Assembly: GCA_935421135.1 (NCBI GenBank) | Contig: OW285195.1 | Coordinates: 11,438,391 to 11,502,390 of the forward strand | DNA: 64,000 nucleotides | Direction: 5' to 3' | From: Bugulina stolonifera | Taxonomy: Eukaryota; Bryozoa; Gymnolaemata; Cheilostomatida; Bugulidae | Shown here: in pieces, positions 14,201-26,200 of the stretch | How the letters are laid out: each line of letters opens with the position of its first letter | Numbering within the stretch: the stretch's first letter is position 1 | The notes under the pieces: model-generated | What the model was told of the DNA's origin: nothing | Database searches by the model: none | The model's input: the letters and a program-made list of their open reading frames with translations, nothing else | Made by a program: the position numbers and the translations under genes

Positions 14201-14550
14201 AATTACTGGGAGCGACACTTAAGTCTGTTACTTCTAGTAACAACGGATTGATGTCAGAAACTACTATTACGTCAATAACAATGTACTATGTCTGAGCTTC
14301 TATTACAGAGAAACATGTAGTATAAAATAGTATATTAGCTTATAGAATGCTATTAAATCATAACATAAACAATATTATATAAAATTTAGATGTAATAATA
14401 TGATACAATATATAACATAGTTCTAAAGTTCTAGAGCTCTAGAGTTCTAGGAATTTGACAAGACTTACTGGGAGCATCACCATAAACTTGTATTATGGTG
14501 ATTAAGATGATAACTATATGGATAGTGATGTTAGAGATGAAGAGTCTCAT
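5266..14550 (-). CDS. type I membrane receptor: SUEL lectin ectodomain, tyrosine-rich ITIM-bearing tail
   Basis: Ten coding exons join in frame with GT-AG borders: 14550-14469, 13939-13592, 13460-13086, 12883-12833, 12534-12403, 12091-11920, 8433-8240, 7542-7418, 6545-6432, 5358-5266 (561 residues, TAA). Ectodomain introns are phase 1. Order: signal peptide (1-24); SUEL/rhamnose-binding lectin domain (about 35-140) with its Cys pattern, SCYGRRSC and a final VKYACV; an unassigned, probably beta-rich domain (143-267); a Thr-rich stalk; a membrane span (361-385); a tail of about 176 residues. The tail has 16 tyrosines. VDYAVI (Y441) and VTYSAI (Y542) fit the ITIM consensus (S/I/V/L)xYxx(I/V/L), and a C-terminal NPLYE is also present. 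SUEL domains bind galactose or rhamnose; ITIMs recruit SH2 phosphatases. I infer a carbohydrate-sensing inhibitory receptor. I chose the ATG at 14550 over the one at 14643 because it starts the signal peptide. Confidence 0.82.
7139..7151. repeat. poly-G tract (13 G) in receptor intron
   Basis: An uninterrupted run of 13 G on the plus strand lies in the intron between the receptor exons at 7418 and 6545. The length is unusual for such AT-rich DNA and is prone to sequencing error. Confidence 0.85.
10018..10753. repeat. 11-bp minisatellite (gtactgtacta), split by an insertion
   Basis: About eight copies of an 11-bp unit made of gtac and ctag palindromes run from about 10018 to 10105. About four more run from 10706 to 10753. 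The two halves are one array interrupted by the 600-bp element at 10106-10705. The array lies in the long intron between the receptor exons at 11920 and 8433. Confidence 0.9.
10106..10705. mobile_element. hAT-like non-autonomous element (MITE), 600 bp
   Basis: The block begins CAGAGATG and ends CATCTCTG, a perfect 8-bp terminal inverted repeat of hAT style. It is flanked on both sides by the 8-bp gtactagt, the target-duplication length of hAT elements. No long open frame is present, so it would be non-autonomous. The interior holds many near-copies of caagttac and aactcgagt. Caution: the flanks are a repeat array, so the matching 8-mers could occur by chance of the array phase. Confidence 0.65.
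12245..12330. repeat. two-copy direct repeat, about 43 bp
   Basis: A segment beginning gtttcatacag and ending gaaagaag occurs twice in tandem with a few mismatches. It lies in the receptor intron between the exons at 12403 and 12091, upstream of the membrane-span exon. Confidence 0.75.
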
Positions 14551-16792
14551 GATGTAACCTATAAAACAAACTGTGTAGTAAATAGGCGCATTCGGACATT
14601 GCACCGTGCAAGCTTTATAAATAGCAATCTGCAGCAATAACAATTTATTTTATTCAATAATATAACGCTAGCTATAACACTAGGTTAGGCGTGGCTGGTA
14701 ATAATATTTATTGTAAACAAGGGGGAGTCCCTGTTCAAATCAAGCATTAGTCCCGCCTGAACGCTTAAGCTGTGTTCGGATATTAAAAGCAGTCTCATAT
14801 AAACCAGTACAGTTTCCGAAAACGCCTAATATATTCATATGTCATATTATAGTGTGTAGGTAAAGGGACGCAGGGACAAAACAGATATTAATTAATAGTG
14901 TTAATAATTAGTATAATGGAATTAAATAAAATGGCTGAACTTTTTCACTAACAATGGTTTTACATGTATATCTTTAAAATTGAGCAATTGTCAAAAACGA
15001 TAACATGGTAAACGCATTTATTGCATATAGAAAAACTACAGGTTTCAACATGCCTACACCTCGACATGGCTTCAGATCGCTTGTATCAGGACGTCATAAG
15101 TCAAATGTATATATAGTATAATATACATTTGTTCTAGTTTGCCAGCTGTACACTGCTATAATTTGACGATTGCTTAGATTTAGTGGCTTGAAACGATTGT
15201 CATTGATAAATTCTAACTATTTTATTGAACCATATTTTAATGCTCTGGCAATACATCAAACTCTAAATATGTACTGTCAATTTTTTACAATCAACTTAAT
15301 TGTGATCGCATGGTTTGTAATACAATATACAAAAATTACTTTAATTTATATCAATTGATATTTTCATTTCAAACTTATTTAAATAATATTTTAATTATCT
15401 AGATCAAAAATGATAATCTAACCTTAGTGATAATTATTATTATAATATAATTAATAACAATAATAATCATAAAGATAATTGATTATGCAGATAATGTAAT
15501 AGAAGCAAGAAGGCCTGATATAATGGTGGTTAGAAAAGACACCAAGGAAGGTGAGAAGTCGAGAAGAAGTGTGAGAAGTATCAGGATTTATGTAGGGAAC
15601 TTCGTAGATTATGGGAGGTGAAATGTATGGTAACACCTGTGATTGTCAGCGTCCTAAGAACTTTACCTAAAAGGCTGTCAGCATATCTTAGTATTCTAGA
15701 CATCAACCTCTCTGTAGAAACAATACAGAAATCTGCTATCTTAGGATAGGCGAGAATTCTGCTTAAAGTGTTGGAGAAGAGAAATGAGTTGGGTGTGCCT
15801 AAGTTGTAGGACGCAATCCGCCCCCATTATAAACCCCTGAAATAATTAATGAGAAAAAAGAAAATATAATTGATAATCATAATTACAAAAATTATAACAA
15901 CAACTAAAATTCGAATTTGAAATATTAGGACTCCATTTCATTTAGGAAGTTGACAAAAATTTGAAAAATGGTAATCTCCATGATTATGAGAAGGCAGTGA
16001 ATGAATCTTTATAAATAAAAGCTTATAATAATAATAGACACCCGCTTGCCGATGGCATAAAACTTAAACTAGATGCAAGTTAAGTTCAACGCATGGGCGT
16101 TACATTCGCATTTAATACTCTACTGCATTCCAATTCATGAACACAAATGTTTCCATGAGCTGGGCATGAACGAGTCACACAATATTGTTTCCTGTCAGGT
16201 TAATTCAGGCGTTACCCTCCATGGTATTACTGTAACTGTAATGCAATCGTTAGTCAGAGAGTCAGTGTTCACTGGACTTTTATGCTCACTCTTCTTTCTA
16301 CGGTACTGTTGACGCCAAAAGTTAAAACACCGGATGTCAGACATAGTCTGAGAAACAGTACGATTCTGCATTTGACTTCGGGAATCTCCGTACGAATGAT
16401 AGGTAATATTGAGACAAAGATTAATTGACAAGAAACTTCGTAGCGAATACTGTGCCGAAACTTTGAAAACAAGAGTTGGCTTCTCTTCATTTTGTAAGTT
16501 GTTTACTCTTACCCATGCCCACTATTTACACGGTTCAATTACATTGTACATGTAGTACCTGTTAATTGCTGTAATCTTCCGCAGCAATATTCAATATAAT
16601 TATGTAACAAGTCCCTGGAATTAGAAGGAGAAGATAACTTTGTATAGAAGACTGGCAAAGTGTACTACTTTATTTTATTTGATCATGACATTGACAACGT
16701 TGCATGTAAATAGTGACGATTAGCATATTTAGGAGTTGTCCACTCTTGCACACTTGAGAGAATATAACTCCTCACTAAAATTGATTGGCTGA
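14551..16792. other. intergenic region upstream of receptor gene
   Basis: I see no gene on either strand. The first few hundred bases must hold the receptor promoter and 5' UTR, but no element can be pointed to with confidence. A run of AT-rich imperfect repeats lies at about 15360-15500. Short frames at 15170, 15451 and 16073-16490 lack splice context or recognisable content. Confidence 0.5.
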
Positions 16793-16800
16793 CTGTAGAT

Positions 16801-17256
16801 CATACCTGTCAACCTGGAGTGAAAAAATATAGGGAGTCCCAACTTCCGGGTGCACAGGTGAAATTTTCAAGACCTTAACTACCAACTGCAAAAATACATT
16901 TGAAGAGTTGGAACTGTGGGGGCAGAGTATGGAGGCCAAGCTTCACTGTTATCACAGCACTTATCATTATTTTTTGACATAATCAGCAATACATGTAAAT
17001 TAGCTACCACATGCACATGCTGATAACTCCAAAGCTGTATCAAAATACCAGATAGAGTGAAATGAGACTGAACAAGGGTATAAATTTGATGTTATTTATT
17101 GGACAATCTTGGCTATTGAATATTAGATAATACAAAAATGAAAAATCCCAATCTGATGCCCTGAAATCGGGAGGATATAGGGATATAGGGAGCTGGTGGG
17201 AGTGAGAGTTTGAAATAGGGAGGGTCCCTCCCAAATCAGGATAGTTGACAGGTATG
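16801..17256. mobile_element. hAT-like MITE, 456 bp, with 8-bp target duplication
   Basis: The element starts catacctgtcaac and ends gttgacaggtatg, a 13-bp perfect terminal inverted repeat. The 8-bp sequence ctgtagat lies immediately outside both ends (16793-16800 and 17257-17264), which fits the target duplication of hAT transposases. It contains no transposase. Inside are gggagg/cctccc-type inverted motifs. Related-looking fragments occur near 17935-18085 and 30570-30690. Confidence 0.8.
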
Positions 17257-17934
17257 CTGTAGATAGGACAGGTATATACATGTATATGAGAGGAGTACCT
17301 ACACTGTAGGGTAGTCTCAGCAGAGAGATAGATAGACAGATACCTAGAGTAGACTGTGAAAATGAGGCATGGAGAGACAGCAGTATAGACTGTCGACATA
17401 CATGTAGATAAGTCACACAGTGACAAGAGTGGACGACGACATAGACGTTACACATACATATTATACAAATGTATAAGCTAGTAGAAAACACGAAAATGGA
17501 AGAAAACTACAAAATAATGTAGAAAACCAAACAAAAACCAATAAAACACAAAAACACTAAAAACTAAACTAAGCTACAACAGTGCGGAGCGTGTGGAGTG
17601 TAAGTGGATCGTATGCTACCCAGTAACTCATATCAATGCGTACTAAGGAGCAAGGATATATGCGGAACAACTATCTCGTTGTAGACCTCGGAATAGAGTC
17701 AACACCGCCACATCCTAGACCACAGAACCAGAACCTACGCCACACAGCTTACTACATTGGAGATCAAGGTGCTGACAAAAGGACCTACAGACAGCTTACT
17801 ACCACTACATACCACGTACAGCTGGTGAGTCCTAAGTACTTTGGCTCTAATTAAATGTTATAACTGACAATACCAAAACCCCCAATTTTAGTTATAACAA
17901 CAATGTAAATTGTAATTGTAATTGTAATACGTCA

Positions 17935-18085
17935 CGATTACCAAGTCTTCCTGATTCCGCAGGAGACTCCCTGATTTTCAACTCAAATTTTGGTACTCCA
18001 CCCCACTCAAAATGGACACTCTCCCTCACCCAAATGCTAAATCTCCCTGATTTTCATCAGTGGAACTTGGCAAGCCTGTAATACT
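17935..18085. mobile_element. degenerate MITE-like fragment
   Basis: The stretch repeats ctccctgatttt-type motifs in both halves and has loosely inverted ends (accaagtcttcc / ggaacttggcaag). The motif style resembles the element at 16801-17256 and the hairpin at 30577. I see no clear target duplication, so the assignment is tentative. Confidence 0.3.
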
Positions 18086-18694
18086 TTGACCTATCATAAA
18101 CATGACGTTATTGCAGTTGGGTCAATTAGTTTGTAAAATGGCATGCAAACTGATAACAGTGCACAGTACACAGTACTTTTCTGCAAGTTCAACAATACCT
18201 TTATACACATGTCACTCATACAGTTTAAAAATTTCATAACATGGCTATGGCTTTGAACAATAAACTAAAATGTTTACAACAATTAAACATGCAGCTCTCA
18301 TCCACTCATTGTTAGTCAAGTTCACATAATATTCGGCAGCCATCATGTATTGTCGAGGTAAATGTACACAATTTAGATTACAAGGTAAATCAGGCAAGAT
18401 CTATAGGACATGACGTACATAATTATATAATCATGCTTCAATTTGCACACTTGCTGCAACATATACAATTTGTAAATGGTGTGCATGCATTATTAGACAC
18501 TTCTAAAGTCCCAGAGATGTGTTTTTGATATCTGATTGTGGGCGTTTAGATGGCATGCTCACACGCATAATAAACCATTTCCTTTTTCTAAATACTGCGA
18601 GTGTGATGATCAAATGGTGTACTTTACCATAACATCTTAATTGATTGCACGGGAATCAGTTAGGTGACACATGACTTGAATCTAGCGAGTAAAG

Positions 18695-18764
18695 GTCATA
18701 GTCATAGTGTACAAACTAATTGTCATCAATTGATGACAATTAGTTTGTACACTATGACTATGAC
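18695..18764. repeat. 70-bp perfect palindrome without spacer
   Basis: Two 35-base arms beginning gtcatagtcatag are exact reverse complements and meet at caattg with no loop. The right arm contains both candidate start codons (18754 and 18760) of the small membrane-protein gene. Such a sequence can extrude as a cruciform or make an RNA hairpin. It may also be a fold-back cloning or assembly artefact. Confidence 0.95.
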
Positions 18765-20298
18765 GTTTTTCTTTACAGTATACGTATTGTGTATTAAATG
18801 CATTTCGCTAGAGTCACTGGGTTCTTCTGTAGTGGGAGGAAGCTCAACTGCCATGGCATGTCAATGTGGGGGCAGGAACTGTAGGCAAGTGCTTCCTTCA
18901 GTATCATGTGCTGACTGCCATCCATTCCATGGCTGTCAACTACGACAGTCCCCAACCATAGACAGGGGAGCAACCTTGTGCAACAAATCAGTGGTTATCT
19001 GCCCATGTGAGTAAAGGTATGACAACTACTATAACATATATTTCACAACCAAAGAGTTCTTGTGAGAAGGAGTGCAAACAAAGCAATAATGCTACTCATG
19101 TTTGTTCCTGTTAGGTGTTGATTTAGCAGCATACACTGGGAGATGAGCAAATCATGTACAGGTTTACACGCATTGGATCTAATAGATTTTCTATAGCATG
19201 ACACTACACAACTCTTCAGCATAAGAAACATGTACAGCAATAGTGCAAAATGACACATAATACATTATTATGTAGATAGTATACTTGTCTCTGGTAAAAA
19301 GTAGAATATTTGGCATACGGTGAAGTACATAGTCATGTGGACATATCATACAGTAATATATATAGCAACCCGTTACAGGTCTATGCTATATATAGCAACC
19401 TGTTACAGGTCTATGCTATATATAGCAACTTGTTACAGATCTATGCTGCTCACCTCCAAACTCTAATTTCCACTCAGAGATGTGTTCTACCACTCCTTGT
19501 AATACCACCGCCCTACCTGTGTGTAAGAGATCAGTATGCAAACGAGTCTCAATACTGAGCAGGTAGGTGCATGTGCATTATATAATAATAACTAAACAAT
19601 ATAATTATAATAAACATTATGTAGTAGATTGCTAAATAGTCACACCTATAGCTTCCGCATATGACATGTTTGATTGGTAAGTATATTATATACTACACAT
19701 ACATGTACGTGACGCTGTGAAACTTATCGCGTTATGTTAATAATAATAATAATACAAATTGGTGTTAAAGCAATAAAAGACTACTCCTGTATCAGCTCTG
19801 AAGGATCTGATTATATAAAATGTAAAGCTGACACCACAACCTGCAGTGATTCATCACCAACATGTGAAAACAACACATTTCTAAGCATGACAAGCTTGAC
19901 GTTTACAGTTGTCTTACTAGGTATGTATTCAGCCCGCTGGATATACAGCACAATGCAAGGAGTAACTCCTTGTCAATAGTTGTGCAACCAGACTAGTTTA
20001 GTCAGTTAGTTCAAGGTTGTGTGCACAGCTACATGAATGTGGGTGTCACGGTTATTGTGAACGTAGGCGAAAAAACAATTTGTTAAATCGGAATGGATTT
20101 TCTGCACATGTACATCTACTAGGAATTTCATGCTGTCATATACAGTGTATAATAATAACATGTACAATGTATTACACATAACAGTGAAACAATTATCTGT
20201 TTTTAGTGTTATTTACTGGACTGTATCAAAACTATGATGTCGTATTGGGTCTTTATGAACGTAGAAAAGGAGTTGTCTCATCACTTCGCTGGGATTAA
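18754..20298 (+). CDS. small Cys-rich type I membrane protein (predicted, 4 exons)
   Basis: Exon 1 (18754-19006) starts with a signal peptide (MTMTFFFTVYVLCIKC...) and continues with many cysteines. Exon 2 starts at 19439, after a duplicated acceptor, and ends at a gtaaga donor after 19522; another donor is at 19563. Exon 3 (from about 19763, to 19920) carries more cysteines, an N-glycosylation site and the start of a hydrophobic stretch. Exon 4 (20207-20298) completes it (TVVLLVLFTG) and adds about 20 cytoplasmic residues with YQN, then TAA. Phases agree if the 19522 donor is used. Total about 195 residues. I do not recognise the fold; a Ly6-like or other disulfide-rich domain is possible. 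The exon 2/3 junction is the weakest part. Confidence 0.5.
19358..19438 (+). repeat. 30-bp repeat duplicating a 3' splice junction
   Basis: A 30-bp unit (aggtctatgctatatatagc plus 10 more bases ending gttac) is repeated so that two decoy acceptors with the first bases of the next exon (gttacag|gtctatgct) precede the used one (gttacag|atctatgct, exon from 19439). Confidence 0.8.
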
Positions 20299-23277
20299 CA
20301 ACTGATAGAAAGATCTGGTCTATTTACATGATGGCAACAGGGATTATCAAAGTGCCACCTGTCAAAAGTACTATTTGCGACATAAGATGGCAATGGTGAC
20401 TATTGCAAGTCTAAAGGAATACACAGTCAAAATATTCGGTGATTGGCAGAGTTAGTATATATATATATATTGTACTTGCATCGATCATGATACTAACAGC
20501 TAATACATCCATGTAGCATGTAGCATGTAGCATTAACTGTGCTGATATTATAATATGGCAGCCATCATTCAATACACTATTTAGCTACATACTTGAAAAG
20601 TTCTGTTAATTTCTTTAGGTGTTTTCAAATAAAAATTTAAACATGTAAGAAGGATAGAGCAAGCGTCAGCATTATAACATTATTGGAAGGTTGCCTTCTC
20701 TTGCTTAAGCTTTGAAACTGAAAGTTGTCGTTCCCTTAAAAAAGAGAATAAGGGAATACAACTTCTAAGCAAAGTTTCTTATAGCGTGGGTATCGACTGA
20801 ACAAGTGAACAATACTAAGAGGGGGTAAATGACCCCCGTTGCCTCAGTATGATAAACATATCTTGGTCTAAAAAAACACAGCGTGTACAATTTGTCTGAT
20901 GAAAGTGGTGAGAAATATTTTTAATTTCCATTCACTCAATTAATTCTTCATTACTCGACCCAGTGATTGTGTGCCAATTATTAGTTTCAATGAATTGGTT
21001 CATTTTGTACAGCCACCATATGTATGATCATAGTGTGTCAGTAATGTCCGTTTTCGACTTCCACTCGATTCTAACTCTTCTCTAGTCTTTCCAAACACTT
21101 GACACTTGTGACTTGTAGTAAGATTCGACTGGTAGTCTGGCACTACATGCTAGTTCTTGTTCAGTTGAATTGTATTGAATTGTCCGTGTCCAAATAATTT
21201 TGTTTAAGATATTTGTTTATGTGGAGTATAATTGTAACTGTCATCTTTCCTTGTATTGTAATTGTTATTGTTTTTGTAATAATAATAATTCAATTATTAT
21301 TATATTAATTGTTATTTTAATTTTAAATAATTTATAATATAATAATAATTATTAATATTATAATTGATTGCGATAATTATCAATAATATTAATAATTAAG
21401 AACTATATTATAATTATTATGTATACGTATAAATATTAAATAATATAATATTAATAATTATAGGCCTATAATTAAGAAACTATATTATTACTATTAATAA
21501 GCCTAAATACCTATTTTAATTTTGATTATTTTTTTAGTAAAATAAAATGGTCGAGTGATGCTCTTTTTCTATATGTATGTAGGCTAATGATAATAATAAT
21601 TACAATAATATCCTGTTGATTTAAATTTAAAATAATAGGCCCTATGCATATGTTGATTAGGCCTATAATGTAGCCTATATTAATATTATTATTGTACTAA
21701 GCGAATAATCCTTATAAGTAAAACACTTTCGTGCTATGGGTAAGTAAATTAAAACTAAATCAAAAATATAATAATTTTAATAATCATGATATTAAAAATA
21801 AATTGCTGTTAAGCCCGATAATAATATCATTGGATAATTGTTATAATATAGTATTATTGATATTACACAATATAGGCTATAATATAGGTCTTTGATTGTT
21901 TTGTAGCAATGAATGTGAACTCATGATAATTGGATCAGTATTAGTTTTATATATAATTTACTTTACTACTTCTACATAGTAATTATTTAGTTAACCTAAG
22001 AGAACAAATTAAGAATGTTTTACTGCCAATTACAGCTGTTTATTGTACCATTTCAATATGGTTTATATTCATGGTGATAAAACACTTTAATTACAGTATT
22101 ACACAAAGGCCTGTCCTACATTGACAGTGTCTGTGATGATGATAATTCATATGTACTTCATTGATAGCCATTGGCATAGGACGATTGAGGTATACATTTC
22201 TTATGAAATGAAGAGTATCAATGATGATATGATTGACATAGGTCTACATATGGCTCTACATTTTTTATATTGTCAATTGACAATTAATAGTCCATTTTAT
22301 CACACATGGTATCTACAATGTGTTATATGTACCACATGATCTGCTATGTCCTGTAGGCCATATTCTGTACACCAAAACTTTATTGATTGTCGGTCTGACC
22401 CTCTTCCTGGTTCCTCTTAGGCTTTTGGTCTATATACAAATATACACGCATTGTAGTCTTTCTTCTATGCACTAATTCCTTCAGATAGCTATGATACTTG
22501 GTTGATTGATAAGGCCAGTGTAGTAGTGAAGTATATTCTGCAATATGTTGGTTAGTTAGTAGACCTTTACCTATCATTTGGTTCTACAGAGCTACAAACA
22601 TAGCATAGGCTACTATGTATATCATTTGTACCTTGTACCATGTATATCTATACAATGTAGACATCGACCTACATGTACATGGTGCTAGGAGGATATAGAA
22701 TTCTGTTAATATAGTACACACTCACTCACTACTTAGACTGCTTACTGCCTACTATTGCAACTTACAGGGACTCACTGCTATATGCACAACTCTGAAGCAT
22801 GCATTGTAGTAAATAGGAAAAAATTGAAGAATTTTAAAAATTGTCTACCATGTTACTGACACACTCAGATGATGTTGTAGTAATCCTCCCATGTGGCAAC
22901 TACTCATTTTATTAGCAGGAATATACTATGCAGTCATTAGGAAGTCAATAATGAGATAAATGCACTGGCTACCATGGTAACGGATTATGATGCTATCTAA
23001 TCACTCAGCAATATGCTATTTCTATTATTATGCCATGCCATGTGGTACAAGTAACACGTCATCAGCTGATATCATTTCATATGTGGAAGTACCTGTATTA
23101 GACTCACTGCAAGTCTGTAATTGAGCTGTGTAGCCTTGGATGATGTAATTATGGTGAAAAGGAAATGATGTTGTGTTTCACAGGCTATTCTGATTAATAC
23201 ATTGGCTGAGGGGTGACTATCTAAAAGTACTGACAGTGAAGTGATACTAAAGAGAGCTAGACCTAATATAGAATATA
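20299..23277. other. intergenic region, partly extreme AT-rich
   Basis: No gene is seen between the small membrane-protein gene and the tyrosyl-tRNA synthetase gene. From about 21240 to 21900 the sequence is almost pure A/T with repeated aataataatt and ttattaat stretches. The last few hundred bases before 23278 must hold the synthetase promoter and 5' UTR. Frames at 22121-22339 and 22380-22577 show no coding signs. Confidence 0.5.
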
Positions 23278-26200
23278 ATGGCTGGACTTACAGTTGATGA
23301 GAAGTATGAGCTTATATCTAGAAACCTACAGGTAAGTTAAATGTGTGTAGATCAACCTACCTCTCTACATACTGACATCTACCTACTATTTCGGCCTACA
23401 TGTAAACCTGGGTTAAGGTGTAGTAAATCTAATATACATTACAACATGTACATGTAGGTTCGCCAGTACTTGTGTGTGTAGTGCGTATAAATATGAATGC
23501 AAGGAGTATAATTCTTAGCAGCCTGATACTTGATTCCACACTTGTGTAAATAACGGTAGTTTACAGTATATAATATTTCCTTTGTAACAGGAAGTGCTGG
23601 GGGAAGATAGAATTAGAGCTGTCTTAGCCGAGAGAGACTTGAAGATATACTGGGGTACAGCCACCACTGGTAAACCTCATATAGCATACTTCGTACCCAT
23701 GTCTAAGCTGGCTGACTTCCTCAAAGCTGGATGTGAGGTAATGGCTTAATAGGTTACTTAAATAATTTATAGGTTGACTACTATATAACATTATGTATAT
23801 CATAGAGTGGTTGTGTAAGTCAAGCAAGCCCCATATGGCGCATGTCTCAAGTTAAAAATAAGTAAGTTGCAATTTCTCAAATTGTGGATTGATGGCCCAA
23901 CATTTTGTTTTATTGCAATTTATATTGTCCTTTGCTTTTTTTCCAGAGAGCTAATTACCGCACCACCTTGCTGACCTGACCTGTTAGGTTTACTTGCTTG
24001 ATTCTCAGTCTACATTGTTTCCCAGGTTACTATTTTATTTGCTGACCTACACGCCTACCTGGATAACATGAAGGCCCCTTGGCCTTTACTAGAGAAACGC
24101 TGTGAGTACTACCAAAGAGTTATCAAGGCTATGCTAAAGTCAATACAAGTACCTCTAGAGAAACTCAAGTTTGTAAAAGGAACAGATTATCAACTAAAGA
24201 AAGATTACACACTCGATGTCTACCGGTGAGTAAAGCATGCCCTTGATGTCTTGATTTGTTGGTTGTATATGCGTTACTATGGCAACTACCTGTTGTTTTG
24301 TGAGTAAGGTGAGCAAAGTCTTGTCTACCTTTTTATTACTGTTTTTACTACCTCGTGGTTTGTTCTTGTTTTTCTGGAAATAATATACATCCTTTTTTAT
24401 GAATGTTGTTGTCTGATCTGCAATTTCATTTGAAGATAGATTTACATTCTCAAATATGTACGGGTATTTCTTGTAAGTTTTATGTTGCATTTTATTTGTA
24501 TAATACGATATTGTGTAATACAATATTGTATAATACGATATTGTATATAATGCGATATTATTTGTGTTACAGACTCTCATCCATGGTAACAGAACATGAT
24601 GCTAAGAAAGCTGGAGCTGAAGTAGTCAAACAAGTTGATCATCCTTTACTTAGTGGTAAATATATTGTGTTTATTATATTTAGTGTATAGAAATATAGAG
24701 GACTACATAGCCTATCTAGATAAACGTATAATAGGTATGCATGTATACATTGTATGTAACTACATGTTGTATATATTGGGGTGATAATTGAATGTGAGGC
24801 ATTTAAATGTACATATTACATATTATCATTTTGGAGTCATTCCCTCTCTCTAATAGTAATGCATGTCAGTGATATGCACTGTATTTACCTGCAGGTATGA
24901 TCTACTCATATGATATATTTACCTGCAGGTATGATTTACTAATATGATATATTTACCTGTAGGTATGATCTACCCTGGGCTACAGGCTCTGGATGAAGAG
25001 TATCTTCAGTGTGATGCTCAGTTTGGTGGAGTAGATCAGAGAAAGATTTTCACATTTGCAGAGAAATATCTACCTAAGTTGGGCTATAAACAGAGGGCCC
25101 ACCTTATGAACCCTATGGGTTAGTACTGTCATGACTGTCTACTCTCTATATTACAGTACCAACACTAACTGTTTACTCTGTATATAACAGTACCAGGACT
25201 AACTGTTTACTCTCTATATTACAGTACCAGGACTGACTGTTTCCTCTCTATATTACAGTACCAGGACTGGCTATTTACTCTCTATATTACAGTACCAGGA
25301 CTAACTGTTTACTCTCTATATTACAGTACCAGTACTGACTGTTTACTCTCTATATTGCAGTACCAGGACTAACTGTTTACTCTCTATATTACAGTACCAG
25401 GACTGACTGTTTACTCTGTATATTACAGTACCAGGACTAACTGGAGCTAAGATGAGCTCGTCAGACGATACGTCTAAGATAGATCTACTCGACTCCTCAG
25501 CCCAGGTTAAGAAGAAACTAAAGATGGCGTTCTGTGAACCCGGTAACGTCACAGATAACGGGGTGCTCGCCTTTGTTAAACACGTCCTCTTCAATGTCAA
25601 GGGCAACTCAGGTTGGTATCATGCGATGTGAGTGAGTATACACAGGACTAGGCAACTGGTACCTCAGCTGTTACATACATGGTTTGGGACAGTTTTGTTA
25701 TCATTTATCACATTCTGGAAAATTTTTCTCTATATGCCACATGATTAATGATGGGCTGCCCTCTCTGTGGTCATCTAATTAGGTCATATTACACGGCAAT
25801 GAACGGGATTTAGTATTGGTGATATTCTACTGTGATGCCTCTCACGTTATATAGAAGTTATTATGTAGAGTTGTCATACACTGATACTCTAGTACAGGCA
25901 CATGGGTGTCATACACCGATACTCTACTACAGGCACATGGGTGTCATACACCGATACTCTACTACAGGCACATGGGTGTCATACACTGATGCTCTAATAC
26001 AGGCACATGGGTGTCATACACTGATACTCTAATACAGGCACATGGGTGTCATACACTGATACTCTAATACAGGCACATGGGTGTCATACACCGTTACTCT
26101 ACTACAGGCACATGGGTGTCATACACCGATACTCTAATATAGGCACATGGGTGTCATACACTGATGCTCTAATACAGGCACATGGGTGTCATACACCGTT

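Noticed and set aside
17040..17491. Two overlapping minus-strand frames of 122-128 codons
   Set aside because: They overlap the MITE at 16801-17256, are rich in Tyr/Leu/Ile/Ser without domain features, and have no splice context.
17636..17854. Plus-strand frame of 72 codons ending next to a gtgagt donor
   Set aside because: Polar peptide and a good donor, but no upstream acceptor or downstream partner exon found; too weak to list.
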